Positions 47,809 through 59,725 of a stretch of 64,000 nt of DNA are shown in pieces. The position numbers and the translations under genes are program-made. The stretch lies in contig CM049306.1 in assembly GCA_026874595.1 (NCBI GenBank), positions 18,657,019 through 18,721,018 on the forward strand. Reading direction: 5' to 3'. Source of the stretch: Sipunculus nudus (Eukaryota; Annelida; Sipuncula; Golfingiida; Sipunculidae). The notes beneath the pieces were generated by a model that was not told the DNA's origin, searched no databases, and saw only the letters and a program-made list of their open reading frames with translations. The stretch's first letter is position 1; each line of letters opens with the position of its first letter.

Positions 47809-48808
47809 CAGTAAAACCCCACTAACGCGCCCACCTCCGAGACCAGGCAAAGTGGTCGTGTTAGCGGGGTGGTCGTGTTAGCGGGATGCTTGTACATTAG
47901 TCTGCCAATATTAACGCAGGCGATAATATTGGTATTTCAAGTAAATGTTAAACTGTTGTCCCTGTTTAATTTAATTTAATATATAAAGAAAAAAATAAAT
48001 AAAAAACATGAACATATTCAAAAGTTTTATTTACATAGAAATAAACACACACAAATGAAACATATAGATTGACTAAGCAATAATACAAGTCAATGGCCAT
48101 TGTATAAAATGTACAATCTACAGTCGAGGACAGAATGAACACATCAAATTTTAAGTGTTATTTATATAGTTCCTGCTTGATCACTGATATGTGATCTCAC
48201 ACAGGTTTACTTTTCTCACCTGAATTTATGCGTGTGGTGTCAGTTATGTTTGCCAAACTCCTTTTTGATCAGTAAATAAGATGCTAATCTAACAGCTGTA
48301 CTCAACAAACAATCTAACGGACCGTGGAGTACAATATCTATAATTGCGTATAGTTTGGCTAACAGGTTGGGCGGCATTATAAACAAGTCTATGGCTGGGC
48401 AGATGAAAGCGGGCTTTCCCACGTGCCCGGATATTTAATCACGAGCTATTATCTAAGTCCAAGCTATATATACCATGAACGTGTCACCGGCTCAACGGGC
48501 TGCGGACGCCACGGTCCAGTGGTCGTGATACGGCTAATTAATTACGGGCTTTTATCAACGTCCAGGCTGGGCGATAAGAGGGTCTTCTGCTCAACGGGCC
48601 GCGGTCGCCACGGGCCAGTGGTCGTGATACGGGGCTCATCTGAAGGTCGGGACCAAAAAAAGGTGGTCGTTGGTCGTGAAAGCGGACTGGTCGTTTTCCC
48701 GAAGTTTTTATATGATAATTTATATCATTCAATTCTGAGCCCAAGAAAAGTGGTCGTGTTAGCGGGTAGGTCGTGTGAATGGGGTGGTCGTCATGCGGGA
48801 GTTCACTG
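47809..48808. mobile_element. pogo-like non-autonomous TIR element, 1000 bp
   Basis: Starts CAGTAAAACCCCACTAACGC and on the minus strand the other end starts CAGTGAACTCCCGCATGACG. It is flanked by TA on both sides (47807-47808, 48809-48810). CAGT-initiated ends of this kind with TA duplication are typical of pogo/Tigger-type elements. Subterminal GTCGTGTTAGCGGG motifs repeat near both ends. An internal segment is tandemly duplicated at 99-103 bp (48441-48530 and 48544-48630, sharing GGTCGTGATACGG). It encodes no transposase; the 133-codon frame (48423-48824) runs through the duplicated part and over the element end. Confidence 0.75.
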
Positions 48809-48889
48809 TATTAAACAGTTGTGAATGAATTCCAAGGAAATTTTTTTGGCAGGAAAATCCGTATAGAAAGACCTGTTCAAAGTGATATT

Positions 48890-49315
48890 TTTGAGGTTAT
48901 ATGGATCCAGCCCATCCTTCCACCAGAGGTCTTTTCTACTCGAAACTCATCTCTTCCGTATGGGCACTGTAGGACGACCGGGACTACTTGATCCAACTGT
49001 CAAACTTCAATTGAAAATTTACATTTCCAGGAAACTACTCTTTCTCATTACATTGAAAATGCACATGTTTACACAATATTATAATTACTTCGTAATATCC
49101 TTACCACAAAACCCCCAACGGTTATGAAACAATTCTTATCCAACACTCGTAAAAAGACTTCAGTGTCCTCTTCACTAAATTTTACTACACCGCTGGTGTA
49201 TTTAGAGTCCCGGTGCATTTGGGTTCAGATTTTGACTCCAGCTATCCCTAAACAGCAGAGTCACACTCTTGTCAGTCCGAGTCTGCGCAGTGTGCTTTCT
49301 AGTCAAGTTCATCTT
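48890..49315. repeat. Dispersed repeat family R, copy 1
   Basis: Contains CCTTCCACCAGAGGTCTTTT then CTACTCGAAACTC, and further phrases matching 59543-59725 and 60925-61300 in the same order (CAACTGTCA, TTTCCAGGAAAC, ATGCACATG, and a CTGCGCAGTGTGCTTT block). No coding content or ends identified. Confidence 0.65.
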
Positions 49316-52065
49316 CTTCTCTCTGTCTGTTTAGTCATACAGTATTTGTAAATGAACCAGATGAATAATTATAACAAATCTCCTTTCAAAGCTGTCACAT
49401 TTTCTGGGTATATAGGTGATTGAAAATGACCTTCTGACGGTTCGTTCGTTAACAGGACATCCATTTTAACCGTCCGACGAAGGACGTTCAAACTTCACAG
49501 GTCATGAAACCTGAAGGTCTTGATAAGTCTTCTGTAAAAACTGAGGTATGGGGGGCTTAAGCAGCCCCGAAGCTGTAGTATTCGTGTAAACACAGATGAA
49601 GACATACAAATAAGATTTCTGAAGAAACCTTAAATAACCTCACTGTAATATATATATTCCGAATTACGGGACAGAGACACAAGCTTAATTGACTCACAAA
49701 CCTTGAGGTTTGGCCCTAGACAGGATATAAATTCTAACCATTACACCTGGAAAGGTCACACTTTACAAGCGATCATGCTAAAATGTTATTGATAACCCAA
49801 AGTTAGGGCACTGTAACCCATGCTTATGTCCCATGGCCTTTAGCAATGTGTCTAATGGGCCTCTAGGTTTACCTAAGCGATTGCATGCATCTTCTGAGGG
49901 CTTCCAGGTTGTGTGTAAGATTATGGATGTATGTATGATTTTTTGTTACTTCAAACGTGATTTTTGAACCGATTCCTGATTTGTTGTGTTTTGCATTGCA
50001 AATCTGAGATTAAGATAGCCTCGTTTTACATCCATGTGTTTTTAAATGTGGATTGTACAAAACGCAAAAAAGGACGGGTCCCATATGAAATTCAGAATTG
50101 AAGAAGACCAATAAGAATTACACAATAAATTTTCACATCAATTTATTTTATTAAAGATTTAACTGATCACGATATAATTCCTTAAAAAGTCATTTTTAGT
50201 TACAAATGACCATTCTCCGGCTTATGAAGACTCTGCAAGTGTTTTCTGGTTGACAGGATGAGGTTATTTAGTAAAAAAAACCTGAAGGATTCTTCTGAAT
50301 CGGTTAAAAAATAATTTTCAGTGCATTAATTTCATTTTCCATTACAAAAATAAGATTCCGACTAAAGAAGCTATTATGGAAATAAGTTATTATATTATTG
50401 AAAAAGGGTTTATGGAAATATTCTTTAAAAAACGCTGCAATATAAAGAATTCAGTTTCCATGTTTATAAAATAAAATTTCGATTATTACTCCAGTGTGTC
50501 CTTTGTCGCTGATGCCCCATAATGCAGTTAATTTGACCAGTAAATCTTCACCAAACGGTGTAGGTCTATCATATTTATATTCTCAAGGAGAGACATGTCA
50601 GAGAGAATGGATGACTTGCATTTTGTTTATATAATTTATTTACTTCTCTTTCTCTCGGCTGGCCATCACCACTGATTTTCAATAAAACCTTTTGCCTGAG
50701 TCGAAACCAGACTGGCGCCAAGGTAAAAGAAACAAAAGGCATATTGACTCAGGTGATAAAATACAGCTGTGTTAACATACTGTATAGGTTTCTATTGAAT
50801 GACGTATTGATCACCTGTAATTAGATTCTTTTTTTAAACCTGCGGATGAATTTTCATTTTTTTGGATTCTTCGAAAGTTAATCAGTCTGAGAGTCTGTGA
50901 GCGGAATGTGTGGGACCGTGAGCCAGATTTCATATTTATTACCAGCCGTCTGGAAACGACTCGCATAATGATTGTGTGTTTAGCAAAAATACCGTAAAAT
51001 ACATCGTTTAGCTCATCGCTTAGGAGTGTAATCATACATGCCACGGGGCTATATACCGTAGATATGCTATAAAATATTGGTCCAGGGTCTCGTCTCAGGC
51101 GATGTTGTAATAAGCGATTTTTGTCCTTTTGGCAGATCTCTGGAAAATCCCAAATGAGCCAGTAAAGAGGGAGATATTCACAATCAAATTCTTTATTAAG
51201 GGTATAATACTAGAAAGGACTTGACATGTTTATGGCACAAGGAAATCTTATCTTGTATAGAAGGTTTCATAGGACTGACTAATGGTACAGGGATGTTTTA
51301 TCGGACATCTGTGTACAGGAATTGGTATACCATTTGATTTGCTTCCTTGAATAATATGGCTGTTTAAATCTTATTAAAAATAATTTTTTTATCAATTGAA
51401 ATATGATGTCAAATATACAACATAAAGAAGATGATTGGATCGAGTAAATCCTCATGAATTTACCACCGAAAATCGTACATTAATTGACAAACAGCGCCTT
51501 CTATAGTGCTGGAGGACGTTCAGTCTGATACTCAATTTTGATACCGTGATATAATAAACATACAGCATAACATAAAATATTAGCCATATAAATTCATTCC
51601 GCTAACTGATACTGATCAGGAGGGTAAAAGAAAAAAAAATGATATTATCAATGTTAAATAAGCAACAACTATATATTTATCCGGTTAAAATGAACACACA
51701 GTTTTCAATGTAAACTCTGTCGCAGATGTTTTTAACTGAAGAGTACATGAATTGTATCAGATATATTCAGGAGACATAAGAGAAACTCCGACAATTATCT
51801 CTATCAAAGTAAATATGTTCAGGGACTCTTCCATATATGTTTAGACTGCAACTCTGTTTCTAAATAGCGGATAACTTCTAGCGAAGATGACTACCAAATA
51901 AAGCGATACTTGGGTGGCAACACATGAATGCGGTAAAAAAAAGTGTAGGAACAAGGACTAAATATGTCGAAAGCATCGTTTTCATAAATAATAAATACGA
52001 ACATGAAAAGAATAGTAATTCTCCATTTATTAAGTTGAAACAATAAAAACGTATTATGAAAAATA
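49316..52065. other. A+T-rich non-coding sequence
   Basis: No gene, RNA or element end recognised. Frames are short. The 77-codon minus frame at 50811-51044 has no known motif. Confidence 0.55.
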
Positions 52066-53650
52066 ACTAGATGTGTCGGAACGACACGAATGCCCCCGCC
52101 TGGGGCAAATTAGAAACATTTGTTAAATTTTGTAGTTCAGGAGGTGTCGTATGGTCAAAAGTAGGTCAACAATGGCAAAATACAAACTCGATCTGTAGCG
52201 GGTCATTATCAAGCAACACACCAAAAATCAGGCCAGTATCTGCAGGCATTGTGAAAAAAGTCCATACATGTGCAAACATTGGGCCAGTATCTGTGAGCAT
52301 TGTATTGCAAAACTAGATTGTTAGCAAAAGCTGATAATCAGTTATAAATTTAAATTGGAGAGGTATGTACCATGTTTCATAACAATCCACCAAATGCTTC
52401 CTGAGAAATAAGCTCCTAAGTTTTTTTCTATACTAAGCTCTGTGACCTTGAAAAGTAGGTCAAGATCACCCATCTTTGAACTTGACCAAGATTTTGTAAA
52501 TATCATGCATTAGCACTGAAGAAATGAAGTTCCTGTGTTGAATACCTTTTGAGATATCCTGCACAAAAGGCCAACATTGAAAAATCTGATAAAAATTCAT
52601 TAAAAAATCAGAAATTGTAGGTGGTGCTACCAAAATTGTGCAGCAAGCACAGACTGTCATTCCAAATGATCACAGTAAGTTTTGTGAAAATCCACACATT
52701 GGTTCCTGAGATATAAGCTTCTGAGTGTTTTTCTATAAGCAGCTCTAAAATGTAGAAAAATTGGTCAAGGTCACCCATCTTCGAACTTTACTGAGATTTT
52801 AATCGATATACATCTTCACTGATGATATAAATTTCCAACAGTGAATCCTTTTAGAGATATCCCGCTCACAAGGTAAAGTTAACAGACGCGGACGGATGGA
52901 CGCCAGACGGACAGACAGACGGACGGACGGACGGACGGACAGCCTGGGTGACGACAATAGCCCATCAGCCTATGAGCTGAGGGCTAAAAACGGCTGTACA
53001 TGTACATTTGTCATGAAAATTTATATTTTTCATGAAATTTTCTATGTTTAGGAGCCGTAAAACAATCAAAAGTAGGTCAACCGTGACGAAACGCAAACTC
53101 GATCTGTAACTGGTCATTATCTGCCCACACACCAAAAATCAGGCCAATATCTTCAGGCATTGCGAAAAAAAGTCCGTACATGTGTATTTGTCATGAAAAT
53201 TTCCATTTTTCATGAAATTTTCTATTTTCAGGAGCCGTAAAACGGTCAAAAGTAGGTCAAAATGGACGAAACGCAAACTCGATCTGTAACTGGTCAATAT
53301 CTGACCACACACCAAAAATCAGGCCAATATCTGCAGGCACTGCGAAAAAAAAAGTCCGTACATGTGTATTTGTCATGAAAATGTCTATTTTCATGAATTA
53401 TCTAAGTTTAGGAGCCGTAAAACAGTCAAAAGTAGGTCAACTGGGACGAAACGCGAACTCGATCTGTAACTGGTCATTATCTGCCCACACACCAAAAATC
53501 AGGCCAATGTCTGCAGGCATTGCGAAAAAAAGTCCGTACAACTGTTTGATTTCGGAATGACCGAATGACGGAATGACGGAAGGACGGAATGACGGAAGGA
53601 CGGACATCGGTAAAACTATATGCCCCGGCCACTTTGTGGCGGGGGCATAA
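52066..53650. mobile_element. Inverted-repeat-bounded element (ATGCCCCCGCC ends), unclassified
   Basis: The left end holds ATGCCCCCGCC (about 52090-52100) and the right end GGCGGGGGCAT (about 53637-53647). The interior has blocks with TGACCTTGAAAAGTAGGTCA, duplicated in diverged form about 305 bp apart (52378-52500, 52684-52795). A (GGAC)n run lies at 52904-52941. A tandem array of 180-bp units follows. I recall this type of ATGCCCCCGCC-ended, GACGG-rich repeat from bivalve and other marine invertebrate genomes but cannot assign a superfamily. No transposase frame. Confidence 0.6.
52990..53545. repeat. 180-bp tandem repeat, three units plus an outlier
   Basis: GGAGCCGTAAAAC occurs at 53051, 53231 and 53411, exactly 180 bp apart. 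Each is followed by AGTAGGTCAA, AACTCGATCTGTAACTGGTC and ACACCAAAAATCAGGCC. A more diverged unit with the same phrases lies at about 52138-52290, separated by the TGACCTTG-rich block. The units are part of the larger inverted-repeat element. Confidence 0.9.
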
Positions 53651-54519
53651 AAAAATATTTTTGGAATTATATTAAACCCGACTACCCTTCTTGTGATCGG
53701 CAAGCTGTCATCCATTTGCAGTAACATCGGTTTTATACACAACAAGTATTTGCAGTATTTATATGCATAGAGTGCAAAAAATATAAATAAATCTATGTAA
53801 ACTTATGAGTTGAAAATTAATTAATAACAAAAAATTCTAAAACAGATAATTGAAACGGCTACAATCTTGAAGATAAACACCCTCGTTTATTTTAATAGCT
53901 CGCTTAAATGAATATTATCAGTTTGAAAGATACGGTATTCAGTTAAACTGGGCCAGCTTTATTCCCAATTCGAATGAAAGGGGAATTATCATTTTCCATC
54001 AGAGAGATCCCTTTAAAACTCAGGCATTAAGAGAACCGTAAAAAATTTAAAGAAACTGTTAAAGAAGTTAAAGAAAATACTGAATGGATGAGAAGGGCCT
54101 TTCCCGGTGTCCTTAACCCAATCTCCGTATACACGCTTCTCTCACGAACCATTATACATATAAGTAAACCATCGAATAGATGTAGGTTTAAGTGGACAGA
54201 CATTGATTCTAAGGGTGTCCTTGCAGAGATGTAAAATATAGAAACACATCCAGTATAGCTTCCACAGGCCTTGGGCCTCTCTCTGACTGTAAGTTACTAC
54301 TTGGGTGCCGGAGCAGAACAGCATTGGATAAGATTGTATTACAGAACACTCCATCCATTATAATTGCTCCACCCTTTCTTTAAATGTATGCTCCTAAGGG
54401 AGCCGATAAAAGTTACAAGAATGAACATCAGAATATAGCTCTTACCTTTACCTTTTTCCAATGAATGATTGCAACAAGTTCAAAGAATTTATCACCTATT
54501 CTGCCTAGACAGTATGAAT
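53651..54519. other. A+T-rich non-coding sequence
   Basis: Nothing recognised. A 70-codon minus frame (54142-54354) has no known motif. Confidence 0.55.
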
Positions 54520-54685
54520 ATCCAGGAATAAACTATAGTTTTTTTTTAAATAAAAATGGTTATCATACAAGGGGGCAATTACATTACAATTGTTGCCTTT
54601 TTTATTGAGTATTTCCTTCAGATTCAAACGTAAGCATTGTTTATGAGATAAAAGCAGTTTTGAAAGTAGTTACATATGTTATAAC
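54520..54685. repeat. Dispersed repeat shared with 30515-30680
   Basis: Second copy of the block described at 30515, with TATCCAGGAATAAAC, TTTCCTTCAGATTCAAACGT and TTTTGAAAGTAGTTA in the same order. Confidence 0.5.
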
Positions 54686-55019
54686 TAATCACCACTTTAG
54701 AGTAAGAATTAGATAATGTAAGTGGAGGCGAAAGTGAGAAGCATTACAGTCTGTTGAAGTAATTAAAGGAAAAGGGAACAAGACTGAGCTGTGAGTCACA
54801 TATTTTTGACTCTCCATACAAGATATAACTTAATATTAGATTGACGGGCCTGGCGCCCATACTACTGAAAGTTGAGCCAATGTCCCCACATATAGGTGGC
54901 TTCTTTTGCGTTATTATACTAATATACTATGTTTTATTTAATTACGTGTAAGCTTATGTGACCTTGGTCCAGCACTATGGTCCCTTGATGCGTTGAACTG
55001 TACATGTACAATGCATTAG

Positions 55020-55340
55020 AAGTAATGAAATGATCAATAATACATTATTCATAAATGGGACACCACAATAGTCAATTGACTAATGCTCTCAGGCACAGTA
55101 GTAAAATGTAACATGAGAGAGGCCCTCAGGGCTCGGGTAAAGTCGGGTTACATATATATTGATGTACCTTTCATATGGCCCTTTTATACCACATGATCCC
55201 CAGCACACACGTTACTTTACAATTCACCCGTTTGTATGCATAATATTCCACATGAGGCATTTTATAACCTGATATGTAAGATATTGCCTTTGGTCATGAT
55301 TTGTATGGTTGCGACACCTGAGTTCCTGCATACGCCTTAA
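55020..55340. repeat. Local duplication, copy A (partner at 57455-57745)
   Basis: Shares CATAAATGGGACAC, an AGAGG(G)CCCTCAGG block, AAAGTCGG, a GGCAT-TTTA-AAC-TGATAT block and CCT(A/G)AGTTCCTGC with 57455-57745, in order. The copies are diverged and about 2.4 kb apart. No coding content. Confidence 0.55.
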
Positions 55341-55721
55341 GAAAAGAACGATATATAGTCGATGGGGGCACTGATCCAGAGAATGATGGTCAATATACCG
55401 TTGAGGTCATGTACCCTCATGTCAACCATAATGCTTACCTTGAATATAGTGTGAGTGGTCATTCCATAGTTTGTTCGTATCCCTTGTAAATTTATACATA
55501 TAATATCATGACCACAATATTACTTTGGATAAGATTATAATAAAAAAAACAAGCTCGTTTATGTGGATGCCGTACGTACACACGTGATACCTTTTAACCG
55601 AATACTTTAGTTGCGCTAGAAAAAAAAGAAATAAGAATAAGATACATAGGTTGCAGTGGTATAAAAACGTAGTTTGAGGATTTTATCAGTATCACATCCT
55701 TATTTTCAATATTATTTCCAG

Positions 55722-55920
55722 CAGAAAATGCAGACAGTAATTTGTTTATTTTTAAGTTCCCTCCAACCAGGGGTGCCCATATGTTTTGCTGGTTTTATCT
55801 ACAAGGTAAGTTTATTATTAAAATTACCCGTCAGAAAATCAACAAAGTATTCCAAAGAATTTTTATAAGAAACCCAGCGCTATAACTGGCAAAGAATTTA
55901 AGGGAGACAGTTAATGACAT
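55722..55920 (+). other. Exon-like segment A with acceptor and GTAAGT donor
   Basis: TATTATTTCCAG precedes a possible 84-bp, phase-0 exon (55722-55805) ending ATCTACAAG|GTAAGT. It would read ...SLQPGVPICFAGFIYK. A second copy of the distal 43 bases, the donor and about 110 bases of following sequence lies exactly 474 bp downstream with no length change in the exon part. I do not recognise the peptide. It may be an exon, a repeat that happens to carry a donor, or a relic. Confidence 0.3.
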
Positions 55921-56189
55921 ATCTGAGAAAACATTTTGTCAAGACCTGTTGACTGATGCGACAAGTTCAAAGTCATTTTTTGGTTGAATGGTTATAGTAC
56001 TTGGTACCAAAGATATGAAAAATACATCGTCAGCTTAAAAACGACAACCGCACGGTCATTAACCTAGGAAACTTCTAGGTAGTTGCAAAATGTACATTAA
56101 TCAGTTTGACTCAAATAGTGTATTCTCTATAGCCAGACAGCACATAATGTTCTGCCATTGCAACACAGCAGAAATCTTAGCATTTAAAA

Positions 56190-56400
56190 TACTGACAATG
56201 TAGACTGACTAATATTTTTTTATTGTTAAACTCCGTCCAACCAGGGGCGCCCATCATTGTTGGTGGATCTATCAAAAAGGTAAGTTTTATTTTGAAATTT
56301 ACCATTCGGAAACTCAAGATATTTCCACAGTTTTTTTAGAAGAAACCCAGCAACATATATTGCAAAGAATCTGAGGGAGACAATTAATGATATATCTGAG
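56190..56400 (+). other. Exon-like segment B (duplicate of A)
   Basis: The equivalent stretch ends ATCAAAAAG|GTAAGT (donor at 56280) and reads ...SVQPGAPIIVGGSIKK in the frame matching segment A. Shared residues include QPG-PI and G-I-K. Upstream similarity falls off, so the acceptor is unclear (a TGTAG at about 56200 is one candidate). The downstream intronic part, to ATATCTGAGAAAA, also matches. Confidence 0.3.
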
Positions 56401-57454
56401 AAAATCACTACAACCCCATCGAGTCCCTTGAAGGAAAAGACTATATATGAAACTTATAAAATGAATGAGAAAGCTGAATAATTCCGCACGTCTATAATTA
56501 TCATTGTAGATATAATTATTATATAGAGGCTTGAGCAAAATATGAGATATAGCAGTCTGTGAAATGCTGTTAATTAAAAGGGGCACGAGACAACTTTCAA
56601 TCACAAAAATAGCCCCCCCCCCCTTTGGCATGCTGACAAAGACTGACTTTATAAGATTACTGAACGTGTGTGGCTTGTAATTCGTTTAGACCTAGTGCCT
56701 TCTATATTTTATCATACTGATGCACGATATTTAATCATTAGTCAGCTTCTACTGAAATATATAGGCCTTTTAGAGCCGGATTCAGGTTACACAGAGCCTT
56801 GGTTAGAACCAAAACAAGTACCCCTTTATCATATACAATGAACTGCAAAACCTGAAGTCAAGGATGAAATAATTTATGTATTAAGTCTAATGAATTAGTA
56901 TAAAGAAGAATTAAAGATGAAACACGTCAGTTTGAGTAAATCAGGCAAACATATGAATATATAACTTTAGCATAAAATTGGCATCTCCATTCAAGATCGA
57001 ATTGTACCACATACATTCACATATGAGGTTTCTTTTACACACAATCATATTTGGATGAGAGCTAATCAGTGATTTCATTCTTTCTCTCTCTCCCACATAC
57101 ACCATATCGCACATAAACACACATGTATATGTTGGACATTGTTTATAGGGTTCAGGCAGTGTCTTTTTTTAAATCATCAGTTCAATAACCTCTGACCCAG
57201 AAATATGTATTGATTATGCACCTTGGCATAATCATTTATAGGTGATACATACCAGATGTGACACTGAAACTAACAAGACACGATTTGTTAATTTCAGGTG
57301 CCTCGAAATCGGCATTTTCTTACAAGTCTCAGTCCAGAATGTATCAAATTTTAAATGAGCAGCCACTTGTGAAGCAGACTATAGATCCAATAATTCCGGT
57401 TATATAATGTATTACTGTTCAATAAAAAATTCTTCAATTTAAATACAATATTCA
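56401..57454. other. A+T-rich non-coding sequence
   Basis: Includes a short poly-C run at 56612-56623. No gene or RNA recognised. Confidence 0.55.
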
Positions 57455-57745
57455 GTAACATATAATACATAAATGGGACACAAAAATAGTGGATAACCCA
57501 TCGCTCCGATGCACACTTGTATCATATAACACAGAAGAGGGCCCTCAGGACCAAGGGAAAGTCGGCACACAAACCCATTGATAATTCCTTTGAATGTTTA
57601 TATCAGATAACTCTCAGGACATCAGTCATATTTACAAAACATTCCTGTGTAAACTTGTTTAACAAGGGGCATCATTTAACATGATATAATAATACTGCAG
57701 CTGGACAGCTGTACAGTAACAGCTGTACGAAACCTAAGTTCCTGC
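57455..57745. repeat. Local duplication, copy B (partner at 55020-55340)
   Basis: Diverged second copy of the block at 55020, identified by CATAAATGGGACAC, GAGGGCCCTCAGGACC, GGGAAAGTCGG and CCTAAGTTCCTGC. Confidence 0.55.
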
Positions 57746-59540
57746 CCCTGACAGAAATGTGTAGACATTGATGTTGTATAAGCAGAGACTTAAGGTTTGT
57801 TAGGACCGGTTGTGTCTGAAACTTGAATATCACGCAGCCCGGGTCCAAACAATCATGTTATCATTCTTCTCTGGATAGAGACCTCCTAACTTGTATATTT
57901 GCAAATGAGCATTTGATTATTGCGGAATGTGGAAACGTTCATAATTTTTTTAACTGTTTTATAGTAATTCCACCAAAATTACTTTTAGGGGAATAATTCA
58001 TAAGAAAACACACATTTATACTTTTATATAACTTCTGTCCCGCATGTCTATGGAAAAAGATATACATCTATATTTCAATGACCCGAGTTGCTCGCAATAT
58101 TTCCTCTTCAATCAAACCGTTTGTTAAACAAATATATAAGTGGCGGTTTATCAGCGATATGATATACTTCTGAGGGGGGCCTCTAGATTGTAGAATCCGG
58201 TCACATCTTTTATCTTCGTCATCAAGAGACTATCTTACGGTCTTTTTTTTCATTTTCGATATTTTTAAAGAATGAACAACCTGAAGATCCCGTAGGATGT
58301 AAGAAGTTATAATATTTTCTTATTGTAATCTTTGGTTACAGAGGAACAGATGAAGAAGTATACCTTCTGTTACAACATAGTGAATGAAGAAAGGGACATG
58401 GCTGAACTCATCCCTAGGCAATTCGCCGACTGTTAACTCTATGACTGGGGCTGTACAAAAAGTGAAAATATCTAAACGTATATTCAGTGTAACTCTTAGT
58501 ATTTGGAGCTTACACAAGTCAAAATGTATATATTTTTTGCAAAAAAAAATAGAAACAAATCAACACATTGCACTCATTATTCATGTGAAACAAGTTGCAT
58601 AAAAATCGTTTTCTCTCTCTCATTCTTTCTCACTTTCCCTCCAAACGTGGACTATTTCTTGTGTTAATCAAAGTTTTTTATCACATTCAAACATTTTATA
58701 CATATTATTGTATGTAACAAAACTGACTGGCGCGTTCCTGGTCTATTTCCGCCCTTTCGCTCTAAATAATTTCGTATTCCTTAATACATGTACATACTTG
58801 TTTAAAATATAAAGGTTATATTGAGCAAAAGGGTAGCAAATAGACAAGGGACGGGCCGGGCCAGTCTTGAGTCGGTGTGAGGACCCTTGTTATTACAAAT
58901 AAAAAGAAAACCCCGGACCTCAGCTGTAGTTATGGACAGAAAAGCTGCAGGTTAAATGCGACCCTCTTCAAACGATAAAAAAAACACACTTTTTTCACTT
59001 GTTTTTGACATCCTTGACGGCCTAAAAACTGTTTCCTTCCAGTTAGATACATATGCAATAAGAAGACCTGCCATAAATACCAGCGTCCCACGCGTCATGT
59101 TTAAGACGATTTGTCTCTGTCACCTGATGCCTAGATGTTCAGTTACTTGGAAAAGCCAGCACGTCGTGGTAGTAATGGGTTAAAAGAGTGACGCTCAAAT
59201 GCCAATATCGAAGGTTTTTTTAATGATTTTACAACGAAGGATGTAACAAAACATATATTCGTCATATGGAACCTGATACATCCAATCGCTCTTTCTTCAC
59301 TTTCTGCAAACCGACTTGTTTTTCCATCGTGTTTTTTTTTCTCATTACATCTCTTCAGGTTATCCGTCTTTTTCTCTTAGTTTTCGGGACAGTAAACGTC
59401 CCGGCATTAAACGGACTACCATGGAGGTATATGTAGGGGAGAGGCTACTAGGAACATTGTCCAGCATCAAAGGATCTAGGCGTCTCGCTTTCTAGCCCCG
59501 TGGTCTTATTGTTATAATGCCTTGATGCACTCGCGGATGA
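57746..59540. other. A+T-rich non-coding sequence
   Basis: No gene recognised. Overlapping frames at 58320-58602 lie on opposite strands and are unlikely both to be real. Confidence 0.55.
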
Positions 59541-59542
59541 TC

Positions 59543-59725
59543 ACCCTTCCGCCATAGATTGTTTCTACTCAAACCGGACCTCTTCCTGTATGGCATTGTG
59601 GAAAGACTGGGACCACTTGTCTCAACTGTCAGACTTTAAAAATCAAAATTTGTTACATCTCAAGGAAACACCTTCTGTTAACATTTCACATGCGCATGCT
59701 TGCAAAATATTATTTATAACATTTA
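59543..59725. repeat. Dispersed repeat family R, copy 2
   Basis: CCCTTCCGCCATAGATTGTT and CTACTCAAACCGGACC, then CAACTGTCAGACTTTAAAAA and CATGCGCATGCTTGCAAAAT, in the same order as copies 1 and 3. Similarity ends near 59725, earlier than in the other two. Confidence 0.65.

Noticed and set aside
48423-48824. 133-codon plus-strand frame
   Set aside because: Runs through the internal duplication and past the end of the pogo-like element; no transposase motifs.
52990-53545. CRISPR-like array (regular 180-bp spacing)
   Set aside because: Whole units are repeated with no unique spacers, in an animal genome; it is an ordinary tandem repeat.
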